From positions 496,001 to 560,000 of the forward strand of contig BDSL01000041.1 of assembly GCA_003116995.1 (NCBI GenBank): a stretch of DNA of 64,000 bases. Direction: 5' to 3'. The notes beneath the pieces are model-generated. The model worked only from the letters and a program-made list of their open reading frames with translations, did no database searches and was not told the origin of the DNA. The DNA comes from Yamagishiella unicocca. Its lineage: Eukaryota > Chlorophyta > Chlorophyceae > Chlamydomonadales > Volvocaceae. The translations under genes were made by a program, and so were the position numbers. How positions within the stretch are numbered: position 1 is the stretch's first letter; each line of letters opens with the position of its first letter. Shown here piece by piece: positions 47,805 to 59,239 of this stretch.

Positions 47805-49731
47805 CTGCCTATCTCGGTGATTATTTCAGCCGAACCCTGAGTTGCGACGAGCGCCGGCTGGTGCTTAAGAGATTATCCATGAGGCCGTTTTGGGATGTGC
47901 TCTCCCGCCGTTCATCGCTTGTTGCTGAGCTCTCTAGATTGAGGTGACAGGCAGCTCAATTGCGCCGGTCCGACCTGGGAGTCGATAGGGAGCCGGTCCT
48001 TGTGTACACATACAACAGAGCATTATTTATTGCGAATATGTAGCAACACAATAGTGCAGCATCAGTGCCTGCATAATGTTTGGGATGTAGCCCATTGCGG
48101 GTTTTGTCGGGGTGATGTGCGAGGCGGCGAGAACTGTGCGTGTGTAGGAAGCATGTGAACGACAGATCACGAAGCGCTGTTGCGCAGGCTATGACGAGCC
48201 TCTTTTGAGCTCCCTGGTCCAATTTTCCACGGTGATTGCTTGCAAGGTATTTCGTCATGGCCGTATCCGGCCACGCAAGATGTAGCAGCGGGTGTTTTGC
48301 GCGCCCGTCGCCTGCTGAGTGCGCGCTGCGCTTATAGTTACCGCTATGGATGGCATTTAGTGGAAGTAGGCCAGGTATCGGTGTGTCTGGAGGGATTGCC
48401 GTGGTTGGTGGGCATTCGGTTCGATCCGCCTTCGTCTACTTGGAGCCGAATACCGGTAGCGTGAGTGCAATCATGAAGCTGCATATGGCCACATATTATG
48501 GTGATCTACAGCATGGGCGAAAAATAGGGGTAATGGTTGTGGGTGCTGTGTTTGCGGGCTTTCAATTCTACCACCCCCTTGCAGAATCCCCCTTGAAGCC
48601 CAGTCTTCCCGCACATGCGCAATAAATTGACTGCATAGTGTCGTTTAATGTGGCAATCGAAGGGACGGATTGGGGAGGAGAGGTTGTGGCTATGGGTTGC
48701 TCCGAGTTGCTTCTGCCATGGAGCGCAGCTGGCTGCCAAATGGCCATTGTACATTTACCCAAATGATCGCTATGTTGCGTTCATGCATCAAAGGTTGTTG
48801 TAGCTTTTTAAACATGGTCGCAGGGTTGGCACGAGCGTTTTGAAGCATATGTCCGCTTCAGCAGGCGCCAGCTGTCTTAGAGTTTACGCCGGCCTGATGG
48901 ATCTGTGTTTTGGTCGCGCACATTGCCTGTGTTCGTAATGCCCAGGGTCCTAGTCACTGACGGTTTCTGCCCAATGTAAACTCGTTTCATCAACCCGCGC
49001 GCGTCATGTGCTGCGAGTGTACGGCACACTCTCTCGTACACAGGCCCTTGGTTGCGCGCAAAACGTGGGCACGATCTCTCGTTGATTCGGTGATCGGGTT
49101 CTGCTGCTGTTTATTTAGCCCCACCAAAGTGCAGCACGCTTAGCGGCTTCCCAGGCATGAAGGGGGCTAGGGAGGCCGGCGTGGTATGCACAGCCCGAGT
49201 TCGCCATAGTCCCCATGCCTAGCCACATCCTGCCGATGTGACGGGTCCCTTTCCGCTTCGACACAAACACTAGTGCAGAGGCGATCAGAGGCCAATACGT
49301 GCGGATAAGTGCGGATGAGGGACGCCCGGAAGGAGGGCACGCGCAAGGCGGTGCCAGGGTTTCCATACAACCACCGACGACTAAACCGACGACCGAACGT
49401 CTGTATATAGTTTGGGAACGGAGAAATAGCTGTAGGCGACGTGGTGGAGGACAGGGCCTTTCACGATGAACCTCTCCAAGCAGGTCCCTACTGTACCTGT
49501 AGCTGACGAAATGACAAAGAGCGACTCAGCGGACTTCACATTGCAATGCTTCAATCATATTGGGTAGAGGGCGTTATGGAAAAAGCGACGAATGCACGTT
49601 CCCTCATTTCTAGTACGACTTTGTCTGTACGGGGCACGCATGGGCGCGAGGCCTATGCTGTGCTCAGGTTCAACCTGTATCGCGACATAATCTAGCGTAA
49701 TGCTCTGCAGCTTGCCCGGAATTTGAGTGGC
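47805..49731. other. Probable 3' UTR, intergenic spacer and SR-gene promoter
   Basis: The left kilobase is probably the 3' untranslated region of the coiled-coil gene up to the TGTAA at 48975. From about 49000 to 49731 lies the upstream region of the SR gene. No conserved frame was seen. Confidence 0.45.
48975..48979 (+). terminator. TGTAA polyadenylation signal, coiled-coil gene
   Basis: A TGTAA noticed downstream of the coiled-coil gene stop; the implied 3' untranslated region is long (about 1.2 kb). Confidence 0.35.
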
Positions 49732-52588
49732 ATGTCCTATCGTGATCGTGGTGGGGGCGGCGGTGGCGGGGGTTCCCGACCACCCCGCGTCTCGCTGGTA
49801 GTCCGCAACCTGCCTCTGGACATTCGGACCGAGGTAAACAGCAACATTCACACTACTGATTCGGTTCTGCTGAGGTGTCTGACGTCGCTGTGCATTGTCC
49901 AACACAGGACCTGCGCGGCAAATTTGAGAAATATGGCGAGCTGAAGGTAAATGTTTTGGTAATTTATGCGCATGTTTATCCTGCGTTTTCATGTCAGTTA
50001 TCCCAAAAATGTTTTGCATGTTCCATTCTTTACGTCGTTGCTAATAATATCTGGGAGCTGACTTGCTTCATATCCTTCCTCTGCATAGGATGTCTACATT
50101 CCACGGGACTACTATACGCAGTGAGTGCTGGCCCTGTCTCAGGCGGGCGATCTCGGGACAGTACATCTTTCCAACAGGGCGTGTCCATCCGGAAGGGTAA
50201 AATGGCCGAAGTGGGTTCTAAGCGGTTGCCGAACGCTGGAGCACTGACTTTCCTTCTGGCGGTTGGCGGCCTGAATGGGTTTAGCTTGCGGGGGAAGAGG
50301 CATGGCTTCTTTTATGTCCCCAGCAACCTGGCTTGTGCCCCTGTGCACATGGCCTACATTACCATGCGCCCGGGTGCGGGCTCAGCACCTCGTAGCCTGC
50401 ACCCACCCCGAGCCTCTCGTGATGCACGTTAGCTTCTGCTCTCGCACTGCACATCCTATGAGGCCAGCTCCAGGAGGGGCGCGGATAAGGCCGCATGCCG
50501 TACCTGATTAATCCACCAGCCACCCCGCAGCGACGGCCGTTGGGCACCGTGCTGCGAAGGTTGCGCGTCAAAACGAGGAAAATGAGCGGGCACGAGTCAG
50601 CAAGCAAATGAGCGGTCTATCATACGAGTGCGAGATCTGTGTCTCGGCAAGCGGCCCCCGCCCCAAGCGCGCGGCCCCGGTCCTTCGAGGGCCGTGGGTT
50701 CGTCGAGGCAGCGGCACCAAGGCACCTCGCGAGCATCCGAGTGCCCATGCGAGTCTTTCGAGTTGCGAGTTGCGAGTTGCCGGTCGGGACGAGGCTTGTA
50801 TGGACAAGGCCCAAGTGTTGTTGGCCGAGGGCTGAGATTTCAAGCGATGGATGTTGCCCCGACGTCACGGGTATGCCCCCGACCCCTACGCCTCTCATAA
50901 TGCTCGCGCGTTTGTAATGCTCGCGCGTTTTAATCGTCGCTGGGATCAGCAGCTCAAGCTCCGGGGCGCGATGTGCCCGTGTCCGCATCTCAGTGTCGTA
51001 GCGCAAGAGGTTACGTTAGGCGTCCTGGGTGTCGAGGTCAATGTTGTCCAGAGCGTTGGATTGGCGCGTTTGAGAGAATATGTGTTATAAGTGCGGAGTA
51101 CTGATATGGTAGAAGTGAGGGCCGCATTTTGGCCCGGCAGGCATAAATCGTCGAAGCGCATGGCCTGGTGGCCGGTGGAGGGTCAGCGTGGCTTCCAAGC
51201 TAGGTTCTGATTAATCTTACCGCGCTGCCTTCGCCCTAACAGGCGTGCCCGCGGATTCGGCTTTGTGGAGTTCAAGGTGAGTGGCGTAGCAAAAGCTGAA
51301 CGCGCAGGTGCGCTTTATAGGGGGTAATTGCTGAATTCTTTGATGGCGCCACGCCTTGATGATGGACACAGGTTTACACTCTACAATCTCTAACAGTGGC
51401 TCGCGAGATCCAATCCCACCTCCAAACAGTGGCTCGCAACTTCACTTTCTGGACGCAAGTGACGTTTTCCTTTTCTAGTACAGCGCTATGCACCTTACAG
51501 TGGCATGCACTAGAGCGCTGCACATACGGCGGCATGCATCTTGGCGCGCAGCTGGTTGGCTGTCGTCGCTGCAGTGTCTTCAGATGCACTGACTCATGCT
51601 GCTCAACCTGACCTCATGCCTGTCGCACAGGACACGCGCGATGCGGAGGACGCCATGTACTCCCTTGACCGGTCAACCATCAACGGTCGCGAGATCTCGG
51701 TAAGTGCCGCAGCAATCGATCTGCGGGCGTATACACTGCATCCAGGCAACGCTTCTGCGCTGCTGGGATGGCGGCAGGTCTCGCCGTAGTGACGTAGTGA
51801 TGCCCAGACGCCGACACATTTTGGGACGCGCTGTTCGTAAGATGTACTTGCTGTAAGATGCACGTGCAGGCAGGACGGGTGCCGGTGGGGGACGTACGTT
51901 GTCGTTGTTCTTGTCGCCGATTGCCCCCCTCGTCGTGGCTCTCGTGCAGGTGACGTTTTCGCGCGAGGGCCGCAAGACCCCGCGAGACATGATGAAGATC
52001 GAAGCTCGTCAGAAGGGCGATGAAGGTGCGGCCTAGGACACGTTTCGCAACCCAAGCCAACCAGTTTAGCTAAAAGCGGTACCCATCCTTCCTGTGACGG
52101 ATTAGCACTCCTGATGAGGTTTACGTTGCGTGCTCTCCTCAGGCTACGATGAACGGTACGACGAACGCCGCGATGACCGGCGGCGCAGCCGCAGCAGGTC
52201 CCCCCGGCGCCGTCACAGCCGCTCTCCTCGTCGCGGCAGCCGCAGCCGCTCGCCGCGCCGCAGTCGCAGCCCACGGGGCCGCGAGCGCGAGCGAGACCGC
52301 AGCCCACGGGACCGCAGCCCACGGGACCGCAGCCCGAAGGATCGGAGCCAGCAGCGCGATCGGAGCCCGAAGGATCGGAGCCAGCAGCGCGATCGCAGCC
52401 CGCAACGAGACCGCAGCCCGCCGCCGCGAGACCGCAGCCCTCTGCGCGACCGGAGCCCTCTGCGCGATCGTAGCCCGAAGGACCGCGAGAAGGAGCGGGA
52501 ACGGGAGAGGAGCCGGGAGCGCGAGTATGAGCGGAGCCCCAAGGAGCGGAGCCGCAGCCGGGTGCGCAGCCCATCCCCTCGGAGGTGA
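49732..52588 (+). CDS. SR splicing factor, SCL30/SC35-like
   Basis: Nuclear pre-mRNA splicing regulator with one RNA-recognition motif and an RS domain. Exons 49732-49833, 49908-49946, 50089-50120, 51243-51276, 51631-51699, 51950-52025 and 52143-52588 agree in phase; 265 residues. After a Gly-rich start (MSYRDRGGGG) come RNP2 LVVRNL (residues 22-27), DLRGKFEKYGELK, VYIPRDYYT (the hallmark of plant SCL proteins), RNP1 RGFGFVEF (61-68) and the end of the RRM (VTFSREGRKTPRDMM, 93-107). From about residue 119 to the end is an RS/RD-repeat domain (units such as DRSPKDRSQQR), the target of SR kinases and of transportin-SR import. The introns are comparatively AT-rich. The stop TGA (52586-52588) sits inside a perfect AG|GTGAGC donor motif. 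Confidence 0.92.
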
Positions 52589-53391
52589 GCCGTGCTGTGC
52601 GTGCTGTGCGCCAGGGGGTGCGAGAGGGTGGGGGCGCTGTTGGTGTCCGGGAGCGATTGTTGCCGAGGGACTCCGGAAGGGTTTTGTGTGCGGTGTACGG
52701 TATTTGCGTTGGAGCGTGGCGTCATGGGTGGGCTCTTCGGGCAGTCGAGGTGCTTCGGCTTATGGGCTTGTTGGGTGTCACCACGTGAGAGGTAGGCTTT
52801 GGGATGCTGCAGGTGCTTGGCCCGGCGTACAGTGTCATCATGTACTGCCATGCGGGCAATTTGTCGCTGCACTTCGCATGAGCCATACGCTTGAGCAGTA
52901 GCTTGGGAAATGGCCAAGGACGCCGTTACCGTCCGTCATTGCCGCCCTTAAGACGACGCAGTTGTTATCATTCGCTCCCAGCATTGCTTGGCAAGCGTCG
53001 CTCTGAATCTCCGTCACCTTGCACTATTGCTGCCTTCAGGGAATCGCCACCAAGGGCTGAGGAGGGCGGGGAGGAGCCATGAAGTCGCTTGCTGTTCGGA
53101 CGTTGAATGCCCCTCTCCACTTTCAGGGAAATGCCGAATACGACTTGCGCCACTTACGGCGTTTAGAGGTCGCAATTATTGGCTGCATACAGTTGGTTGT
53201 TGTGTGCTCATGTGTACCGATGTCATTGACCACTTTAAGATTACATTGGTGAGGTACCACTTGCCCCGTGAGGTAGACCCTCAGGTGACATCTCACGACG
53301 CACTCACTTCACCCGCGGTCGTGCGCCGCAAACTATGAACTGCATGACTTACGGACCATGGGCAATGGACGCACGACAACTTGACATCAAA
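52589..53391 (+). other. Probable SR-gene 3' UTR
   Basis: About 800 nt between the SR stop and a TGTAA at 53392; no convincing exon. It could also hold alternative 3' exons if the donor at the stop codon is used. Its end overlaps the 3' region of the small minus-strand gene. Confidence 0.45.
53241..53245 (-). terminator. TGTAA (minus strand) signal, small membrane protein gene
   Basis: TTACA on the plus strand, 184 nt downstream of the small gene's stop. The two convergent transcripts would then overlap by about 150 nt. Confidence 0.45.
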
Positions 53392-53396
53392 TGTAA
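53392..53396 (+). terminator. TGTAA polyadenylation signal, SR gene
   Basis: First clear TGTAA noticed after the SR stop, 33 nt short of the stop of the convergent small gene. Confidence 0.5.
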
Positions 53397-53428
53397 CTTT
53401 GAAGGTACCCATAAGCGTCCCCCGGGTC

Positions 53429-53799
53429 TTACGCCCTGGCCCCAACCATTTTCTCAGAAGCTTTGTCGCGTTCCTCTTGGCGTTTAATTTCCTGCGGTCA
53501 TTGATGTCACAGACGCAACTGCTTCAATAGGTGCGCGAGCGCAGGCTGTGATGCATCAAACATAGGTGCGTCCACGTATGCACCGTAGCTAGTGACGGAG
53601 ATATTAGAAGTATAATAATGGTAAGTTTATGTTGAAAAAGAACCTGCGTCTAACACCCATTAAATTTCACTACCATGCACAAGAGCCGCACCTCTTGAAT
53701 CTGCGCGTAAACGTTGGGCCGCGTCACCACCACCCAGGTGTAGGTGGCAACTGGGATTGACATGAATGCTAGGCCAAGCGCCCAACGAGGAAGGGCCAT
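53429..53799 (-). CDS. 56-residue single-pass membrane protein, two exons
   Basis: Exon 1 is 53799-53692 (36 codons from ATG), exon 2 is 53491-53429 (20 codons and TAA), separated by a 200-nt GT-AG intron (donor GAG|GTGCGG, acceptor CCGCAG). The protein starts MALPRWALGLAFMSIPVATY, has one hydrophobic helix (about residues 6-25), then RPNVYAQIQ and a charged, probably helical tail (EEIKRQEERDKASEKMVG). This layout, a short N-terminus, one helix and a charged tail, resembles small mitochondrial inner-membrane assembly factors or subunits (for example PET100-type), but that is only a resemblance of shape. Clean splice sites, whole-codon exons and a helix followed by a polar helix argue that it is real. 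It is too short for ordinary gene finders. Confidence 0.65.
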
Positions 53800-54239
53800 G
53801 GTGGGTGTAGGGCTGGAGCTGACTTACTTCTTCTTTTTACAACCGACAGACCGTAAAATCAAACAACGACTGAGACCTTCAGAAATTAAGGTGTGCTGAG
53901 ATGCGGACCAGGAGGGTGGTGTACCGGTACTGGTGTTGAGTATTTCCGGAAACACGCGTACGTGTGGTACAAGAACTGAAATGTGTCAGTGGCTCATGTA
54001 TTGATACAGCTGTAGGTCACGCTCCAAAATAAAAAGCTGATGCAGGCGTTGCGTGTTAGATTTGCGGTATGCACGACAACCGGTTGGGTCAGCTGCGGTG
54101 GTTGCTCCCTGCAGGGTATGTGGGTATCCCGGTATGTAGATTCGCACTGTCCATACTGTTATTTAATGGTGGTGAGTACTGAGTGATCCCTAGTCCAATT
54201 CTGTCCATCGTCACCCTCCGGGCCGTCTGTAAGCTGCTG

Positions 54240-54380
54240 CCCTCATACCGGCTCATACACCGTCTGCTTTCCACCAATAACACCTTCAGCGCACCCGGCT
54301 CACAGCCCGCTTCCTGAACCACCAAAATCCATGGCGCTCGTAGAGGTGCGGCTGGCGACACCGTTAGACGGGCATGTGCA
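54240..54380 (-). pseudogene. Decayed fragment resembling the last exon of the GNAT gene
   Basis: On the minus strand this aligns by eye with GNAT exon 56061-55932. Shared blocks in order are AACGGTG.CG..AGC.GC, CTA/TGAGCGCCA.GG.TT, GG.G.TCAGGA, and TGAGCCGGG. A two-base gap after the first block and an early stop destroy the frame, and no other exons of the gene are visible. It is most simply a relic of a tandem duplication about 1.7 kb downstream of the live gene. The match was judged by eye only. Confidence 0.5.
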
Positions 54381-55244
54381 ACCATGCGCAGCTGGCTATC
54401 GCCAGGTGCCAGATGCGAGTTGGCCAATCATCTCGCCTGCGAAAACACGCGGCTTTCATGTTTCCCATGGTGCCCCGCCAAGCGCCATCAATTACGCCTA
54501 CTCAGTAAGTTTACGTCGGCTCAGTAAACTGACCAAGCGAGCGAAACAAGAAACATAGGAGTTAACGCGGCCGATACGTGTTTGTAAGACTACCTGCACC
54601 TCAACTCTTAAGCTCCAACGCGGTCTTGGTGGTTCACGTGACCTGACCTGCGAGACAGCCACTGGGGACCGTTTCCTGTAGTCGCCGGTAGGGCCCAACA
54701 GGTGCTGCGAGACTACACAGCCTTCACATTAGGTAAGTGAATATTTCCACTTATCAGGCACCGTCACGCGCAAGCAGAGCGCACGAACGCCTCTCCCTTC
54801 AGGGGCAGGTCCACGACGCATCTTTAAATGGGAGTGGTGATGGTAAAGGCATGTTGGGGGCCGGAGACGCTGGACCTGCAGTCGGCGTTACAGTCCTAGG
54901 GATGAAATATCCTCTTTACATACAGCCTCATTGGCTTGACCGGAATTGTACGTTCCGCTCGGCATCTCACGTTAACCGCACCCGTACACGCAGCTGGTAA
55001 GGAGGGCTGCAGCAGCCCTCCAAAGCTCAGCACTCAAAGCCACGGCAGAAGCCACGATGGACCGGATCGAAGCTCTCATCCCTTCCAGAAACAGCCCTGT
55101 TGCTCGACACCTGGCAACCACACGACGGTTGCTAGTACCAGTAAACACATACATAACATGCTGCATAATACGTCCCGGGCCAAATAGCAAGCTACGCATA
55201 CTTGCGCTTCTGTAGGTGCCAAACAATCTGCTGGTCGAGGTGAC

Positions 55245-55340
55245 CACACAAACTACTCGACTTCATACTTTTGAGTCCACACACTCAAAGCTACTCGACT
55301 TCATACTTTTGAGTCCACACAAACTACTCGACTTCATACT
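55245..55340. repeat. Tandem repeat, about 38 bp, 2.5 copies
   Basis: Repeats of ACTACTCGACTTCATACTTT followed by TGAGTCCACA. Confidence 0.85.
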
Positions 55341-55670
55341 CTGCATCCATCGGAAATAATGCGATGGGCATACAGCGACTGAATATCCACACGTGAACTT
55401 AACACCCTCTATCCAGCTGGGAAAACAGCTTCGTCAGCGCTGTCAAGCTGCCAAGCACGCAATGGTGTGCGCGAAGGACCGAGCACACATTGGAGCGTGT
55501 CAATGAGGGGTATATACACCAACATCGTGCACAAGCGTTAAAAACGCAAGCACACGAACTGTCGCCGCTTCCAGATGGCCCTATCACAACTCGCGAGGTT
55601 GCCGTACCGGCGTTGCTACCTCAGGTCACACGCACACTACTAGTATTCCTTCTGCAGTAAAACACTTCTC

Positions 55671-55675
55671 TTACA
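55671..55675 (-). terminator. TGTAA (minus strand) polyadenylation signal, GNAT gene
   Basis: TTACA on the plus strand, 257 nt beyond the stop codon. Confidence 0.5.
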
Positions 55676-55856
55676 CGGTAAGCCACGCACGAGCACGATA
55701 GACATGCCGGGTAAAGTACATTGTACTCTATAATTACCAAAACCGAACTACACATTTCCCTGTTCAGTGATACGCCCTTCAATCAACGGCGTCTGTAGAT
55801 GCAGTCGCTGGGGCGGAAGCCGCCGCCGCCAGCTGTCAGACACTACGGTTGTGCGG

Positions 55857-55946
55857 CTAGGCTGCCCTAGGTCCGCCGTACAAATACAGTTAGGCTGCCT
55901 TAGGATCGCCATACAGCACGGGTAGGCTGCCCTAGGTCCGTCGCGC
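55857..55946. repeat. About 33-bp repeat, three copies, over the GNAT stop codon
   Basis: TAGGCTGCCCTAGGTCCG and variants occur three times. The rightmost copy contains the GNAT stop codon (55932-55934); the other two lie in the 3' untranslated region. Confidence 0.8.
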
Positions 55947-57918
55947 CATTCGGTAAACAGTCGGCAAGCCCGGCTCAACGACCAGCTCCTGGAGCACCTT
56001 GAACCCGTGGCGCTCATAGAAGCGGCAGCTATCGGCACCGTTTGATTCCAGGTATGCAGGCCTGCACACCAAGCAGGCGCACGAGGGGAAAACACCGATT
56101 TAGAGGCCTGGCGAAACGGCGTTCCAAGGCACGGTATCGGACTTAATTGGATGGTGTCAAGCCCGCGATGTTACGCCCCACGCGGCTTTAACCGCCCAAG
56201 GGTCATGACGCCCACCCAACCGCCCCATCAGGCCCCCTCATCCCCGACCGGACTCACATACCACGCTCGTCCGCATACGCCAGAACCTCCTTGAGCAGCT
56301 CTGCGCCCAGACCCTGGCCTTGGAACTCCGGAGCGGTGCCAAAACAGGCGATGTACAGGAGTGGGCCGTGTTCCTGCAGGCAGGGTAAGCGCTTTGGATT
56401 CCATTTTTGCCGTACGCGTTCCAGATCCACGAGGCTTCAAAACAGGGGACTCCCGTCCGTACAGAAGTGTGGCGGCCACCGCACTGCTCATGGGCCGGTT
56501 CGCAATACTCACCTCGTAAAAGCGGTTTTTCGGTCCCTCTGCAAGCCCCACCAGCCGCATGAAGAAGCTGAAAGCATGACTGTTGGGTGCGTTGAAGTAA
56601 GCGCGGAGGAGGCCGTTGCGGACCATGGCCCAGCTGCCAGGGGTAGCATGCGGGTACTCGTACGCTATGCACACCGCCTTCGGCGTGGGAGCAGCTGCAG
56701 CGGTGTAGCCACGGGAGGCGAGGACAAAGGTTGCGGAAACGGGTGACTGCAAGGTGTGGGTGGACACATGCATTAGCTGCTGTGGGCTGCAAGCAAGAGG
56801 GCGTGTACGGTGCCGCGTGGACACGCACTTGGTGCTACGCATACGTCGGGGCAACGCCTAGGGCACCAATTAAAAAGAAATGTGCGAGGGGTGTGTGTAC
56901 GATGCTGGCGCAATGCCTGGGATGACGACGCCGGGGCGGGGAGGGAAGGGAAGCGCATATTGAATTGGACGGTGCTTTTCACCGCCGGACTTGCCCCGCC
57001 GTATCGACACGCACGCAGCACACGCTGCCCGTTGCGTCACGTGACGAGCTACGCACCCACTGCGGAGCCAGGAGGGCTGTTGGTCTGGAGCGCCCACGAT
57101 GTGCCGCGATCTGTTGAGGCCCTGAGGCACATGAGCGACACTTCCCGAAAGAAGCGCACCACGCCGTCAGGCTTCTTGCCGTCGGTGATGCAGGTAAGGC
57201 AGGGGTCGTTGACCATGGCCTGCGCCAGCAGGCAGGAGATGACGCGACGTGGAGGGTGGTTATTTGTTGGGATTCTCAAGATTTTCATGGTTTTCATGTT
57301 ACATCGGGGTAGCTATGGCCAGCCGCGACATGGCCTGAATTGCTATGGGGTCGCGGCCGGCGGAAGCTTTGCCTGCTGCTGCGCCCTTACCCTGCCAAAG
57401 CAGTCGGCGGCTCTTCCTAAAGCAGCGTCGTCGGCTCCAGTCATCTTGACGATCACATTCTCGCCCTTCACATCGCAGGCTGCCTCGTGCTGCACAGGCT
57501 TGGTGTCGGCGGCGCCAGTCGTCGCGGCGTCCGCCGTGGTCATGCAATGGCTGACGCGAGACAGCAGATACTTGGGGTTCTTGTGTTGTTCAGATGCTGG
57601 CTTGGCAGTATGGCTTTCTGGTTGAGTTCCATCATGGGACTTCCGCTCTTCGTCGGCACCCGTCGTCAACGTGTCCGCCGCGGTCAGGGGATGGCTAACG
57701 CGAGATAACAGGTACTTATGTTCCGCCGCTGGCGTCTTTGGGTTTATTTCTTGGGAATTTCGATCGTACGATTTAGGCTTCACGTCAGTTCCCGTCGTAA
57801 CGGTGTCCATGGCTGTAAGCTTACGGGTGACCCGCGATAACGAATGCTTGTCGTTTGAACAAGCTATTCCATGAGAGCCTCCGTCTTGCGACGCGGGCTT
57901 TATATCGGCTTCGGCCAT
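55932..57918 (-). CDS. GNAT-family N-acetyltransferase with a repeated N-terminal extension
   Basis: Transfers an acetyl group from acetyl-CoA to an unknown amine. Exons 57918-57391, 57219-57061, 56746-56513, 56373-56258 and 56061-55932, phase-matched, 388 residues. Residues 1-144 are an extension of three related 34-residue repeats (at about 24, 68 and 116), each with LSRV, a Thr/Met-Asp pair and TTG (LLSRVSHPLTAADTLTTG is the second); I know of no such domain. The GNAT domain starts near residue 150 (VIVKMTGADDAALGRAADCF), with RFFREVSL, ATPGSWAMVRNGLLRAYFN, the acetyl-CoA motif FGTAPEFQGQGLGAQLL (Q325-x-x-G328-x-G330) and the C-terminal AYLESNGADSCRFYERHGFK. The last exon pair joins AT|G with donor GTGAGT. 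A relic of the last exon lies at 54.3 kb. Confidence 0.85.
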
Positions 57919-59042
57919 GGCGCGGATGGCTGACTCGAGGCAACACGTCCTTGGTACGTAAAGGTTTTTTGCGCCAGCCTATATGAAAATGAATGGCAAA
58001 ATGTTCGAACTACACAGGCACTGGTTGCCAGTGGCAGTGAGCTTGTTGCTGATTAGGTGTATATGCCAGGGAATGGAAAGATGAAGAGCTTTATAGCGCA
58101 ATGATAACGATCGTACGCGTCACTGGTTACCCATCATGAATCACTTTCGAGGGTTTCGACACCTTCGACTAACTTCTGTACGAACATCACGCTATGGGAC
58201 ATCACTCAAACAAATTGCAACTCAGCGAAATAATATAATATGTAGCTTTCTGGAAGAGTTTGAACAGGGTTTATCGCTTTGCGTGGAAATCGGGAAGACT
58301 GTCGTCCAGCAAGCGACACACCGCGACACCGACGGTGTGGTTGCACGACACGCTTGATGCCTCCCGGTATATCAAATGTGCCAACCTCAAGCTGTCAGAA
58401 TTTCGACGCTAATCTCGAGCCCAGGCAGTTGTATCCTGTTGTATCCGTTAGCTACTTGACGCATTCGTTACTCAGCCCATGCGCATCGTCCCGTGCGCGT
58501 CGTTGCTGGCACAAGCACGCCACCTTTTACGATTTGACTGAGGGCAGAAAAGGTTATCCCAAAGACGTGTGTAATGGGATGCGGACGGGGAAACGGGAGG
58601 GGGAGGCAGACAGACAAAGGGCTATCTTCGACTATCGACGACAGACGAAGAGCTATCAACGTTCTGCGACTCTAGGCGAACGCCTAATTTTCTAAAGCTA
58701 CTAACGCTACATTTTACAGCTACGCCCTACGACCAGCTACGACGTCGTGTCGACGGGCGTGTCGCGCCGGTGGAGGAAATGTGCGTTTGGCAGCTGTGAA
58801 CGTCGCAGCCTGCGAACGTCGCGCCGCTGGTCCCCTGGCGCCGCAGCACCACTACCCCGACCGTCGCCAGGGGACTCCGACCCAGGGCGCCAGGCCCGAC
58901 GTCTGGCCTTGTGCCCCCCACCCCAACTTTCCGCACAAGCCGCCCGAAGGGCCACATCCGCAGGTTTCGGTAGTCAACCCACGCTTTCTGGCGTGCACAC
59001 TTAACCACGAATCCGAAAACGGATCGCCGGCTGGTTGCTGAC

Positions 59043-59077
59043 CTCCGTTTCCTATGTCGTGGTATACCGTAGGGTCT
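59043..59077 (+). repeat. Dispersed repeat R4, copy 2
   Basis: CTCCGTTTCCTATGTCGTGG then TAGGGTCTTCTC, related to 40431-40470. Confidence 0.5.
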
Positions 59078-59234
59078 TCTCTTGCCACCGCCCCCCAGCT
59101 GAATGCTGAGCTGCCAGCTGCTTGCTGCGCACCACCCTTGCTGTGCAGCTGTGGACCCCACCCGCCCGTGCCTCGCGTGCGCCAGGCAAGGAGGCACGGT
59201 ACCGGTACTCTCATCCTCGTCCCCATCCTGGCTA

Positions 59235-59239
59235 TTACA
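59235..59239 (-). terminator. TGTAA (minus strand) polyadenylation signal, AATF gene
   Basis: TTACA on the plus strand, 154 nt beyond the AATF stop codon. Confidence 0.55.

Larger units (their letters stand above)
53800..55931. other. Intergenic region with a gene relic and tandem repeats
   Basis: Holds the upstream region of the small minus-strand gene, a degraded acetyltransferase-like fragment (54240-54380), tandem repeats at 55245-55340 and 55857-55946, and the 3' region of the GNAT gene. No other gene is recognised. Confidence 0.5.

Noticed and set aside
52149..52917. Alternative frames over the SR gene's last exon (Ala/Arg-rich, and antisense Arg/Ser-rich)
   Set aside because: Shadows of the RS-repeat coding sequence.
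54331..54558. Plus-strand frame starting MALVEVRLATPLDG
   Set aside because: It is antisense to the GNAT relic and ends at a weak donor with no partner exon.
54972..55247. Minus-strand frame with a hydrophobic segment (SIVASAVALSAELW)
   Set aside because: No splice partners or family match; composition like surrounding intergenic DNA.
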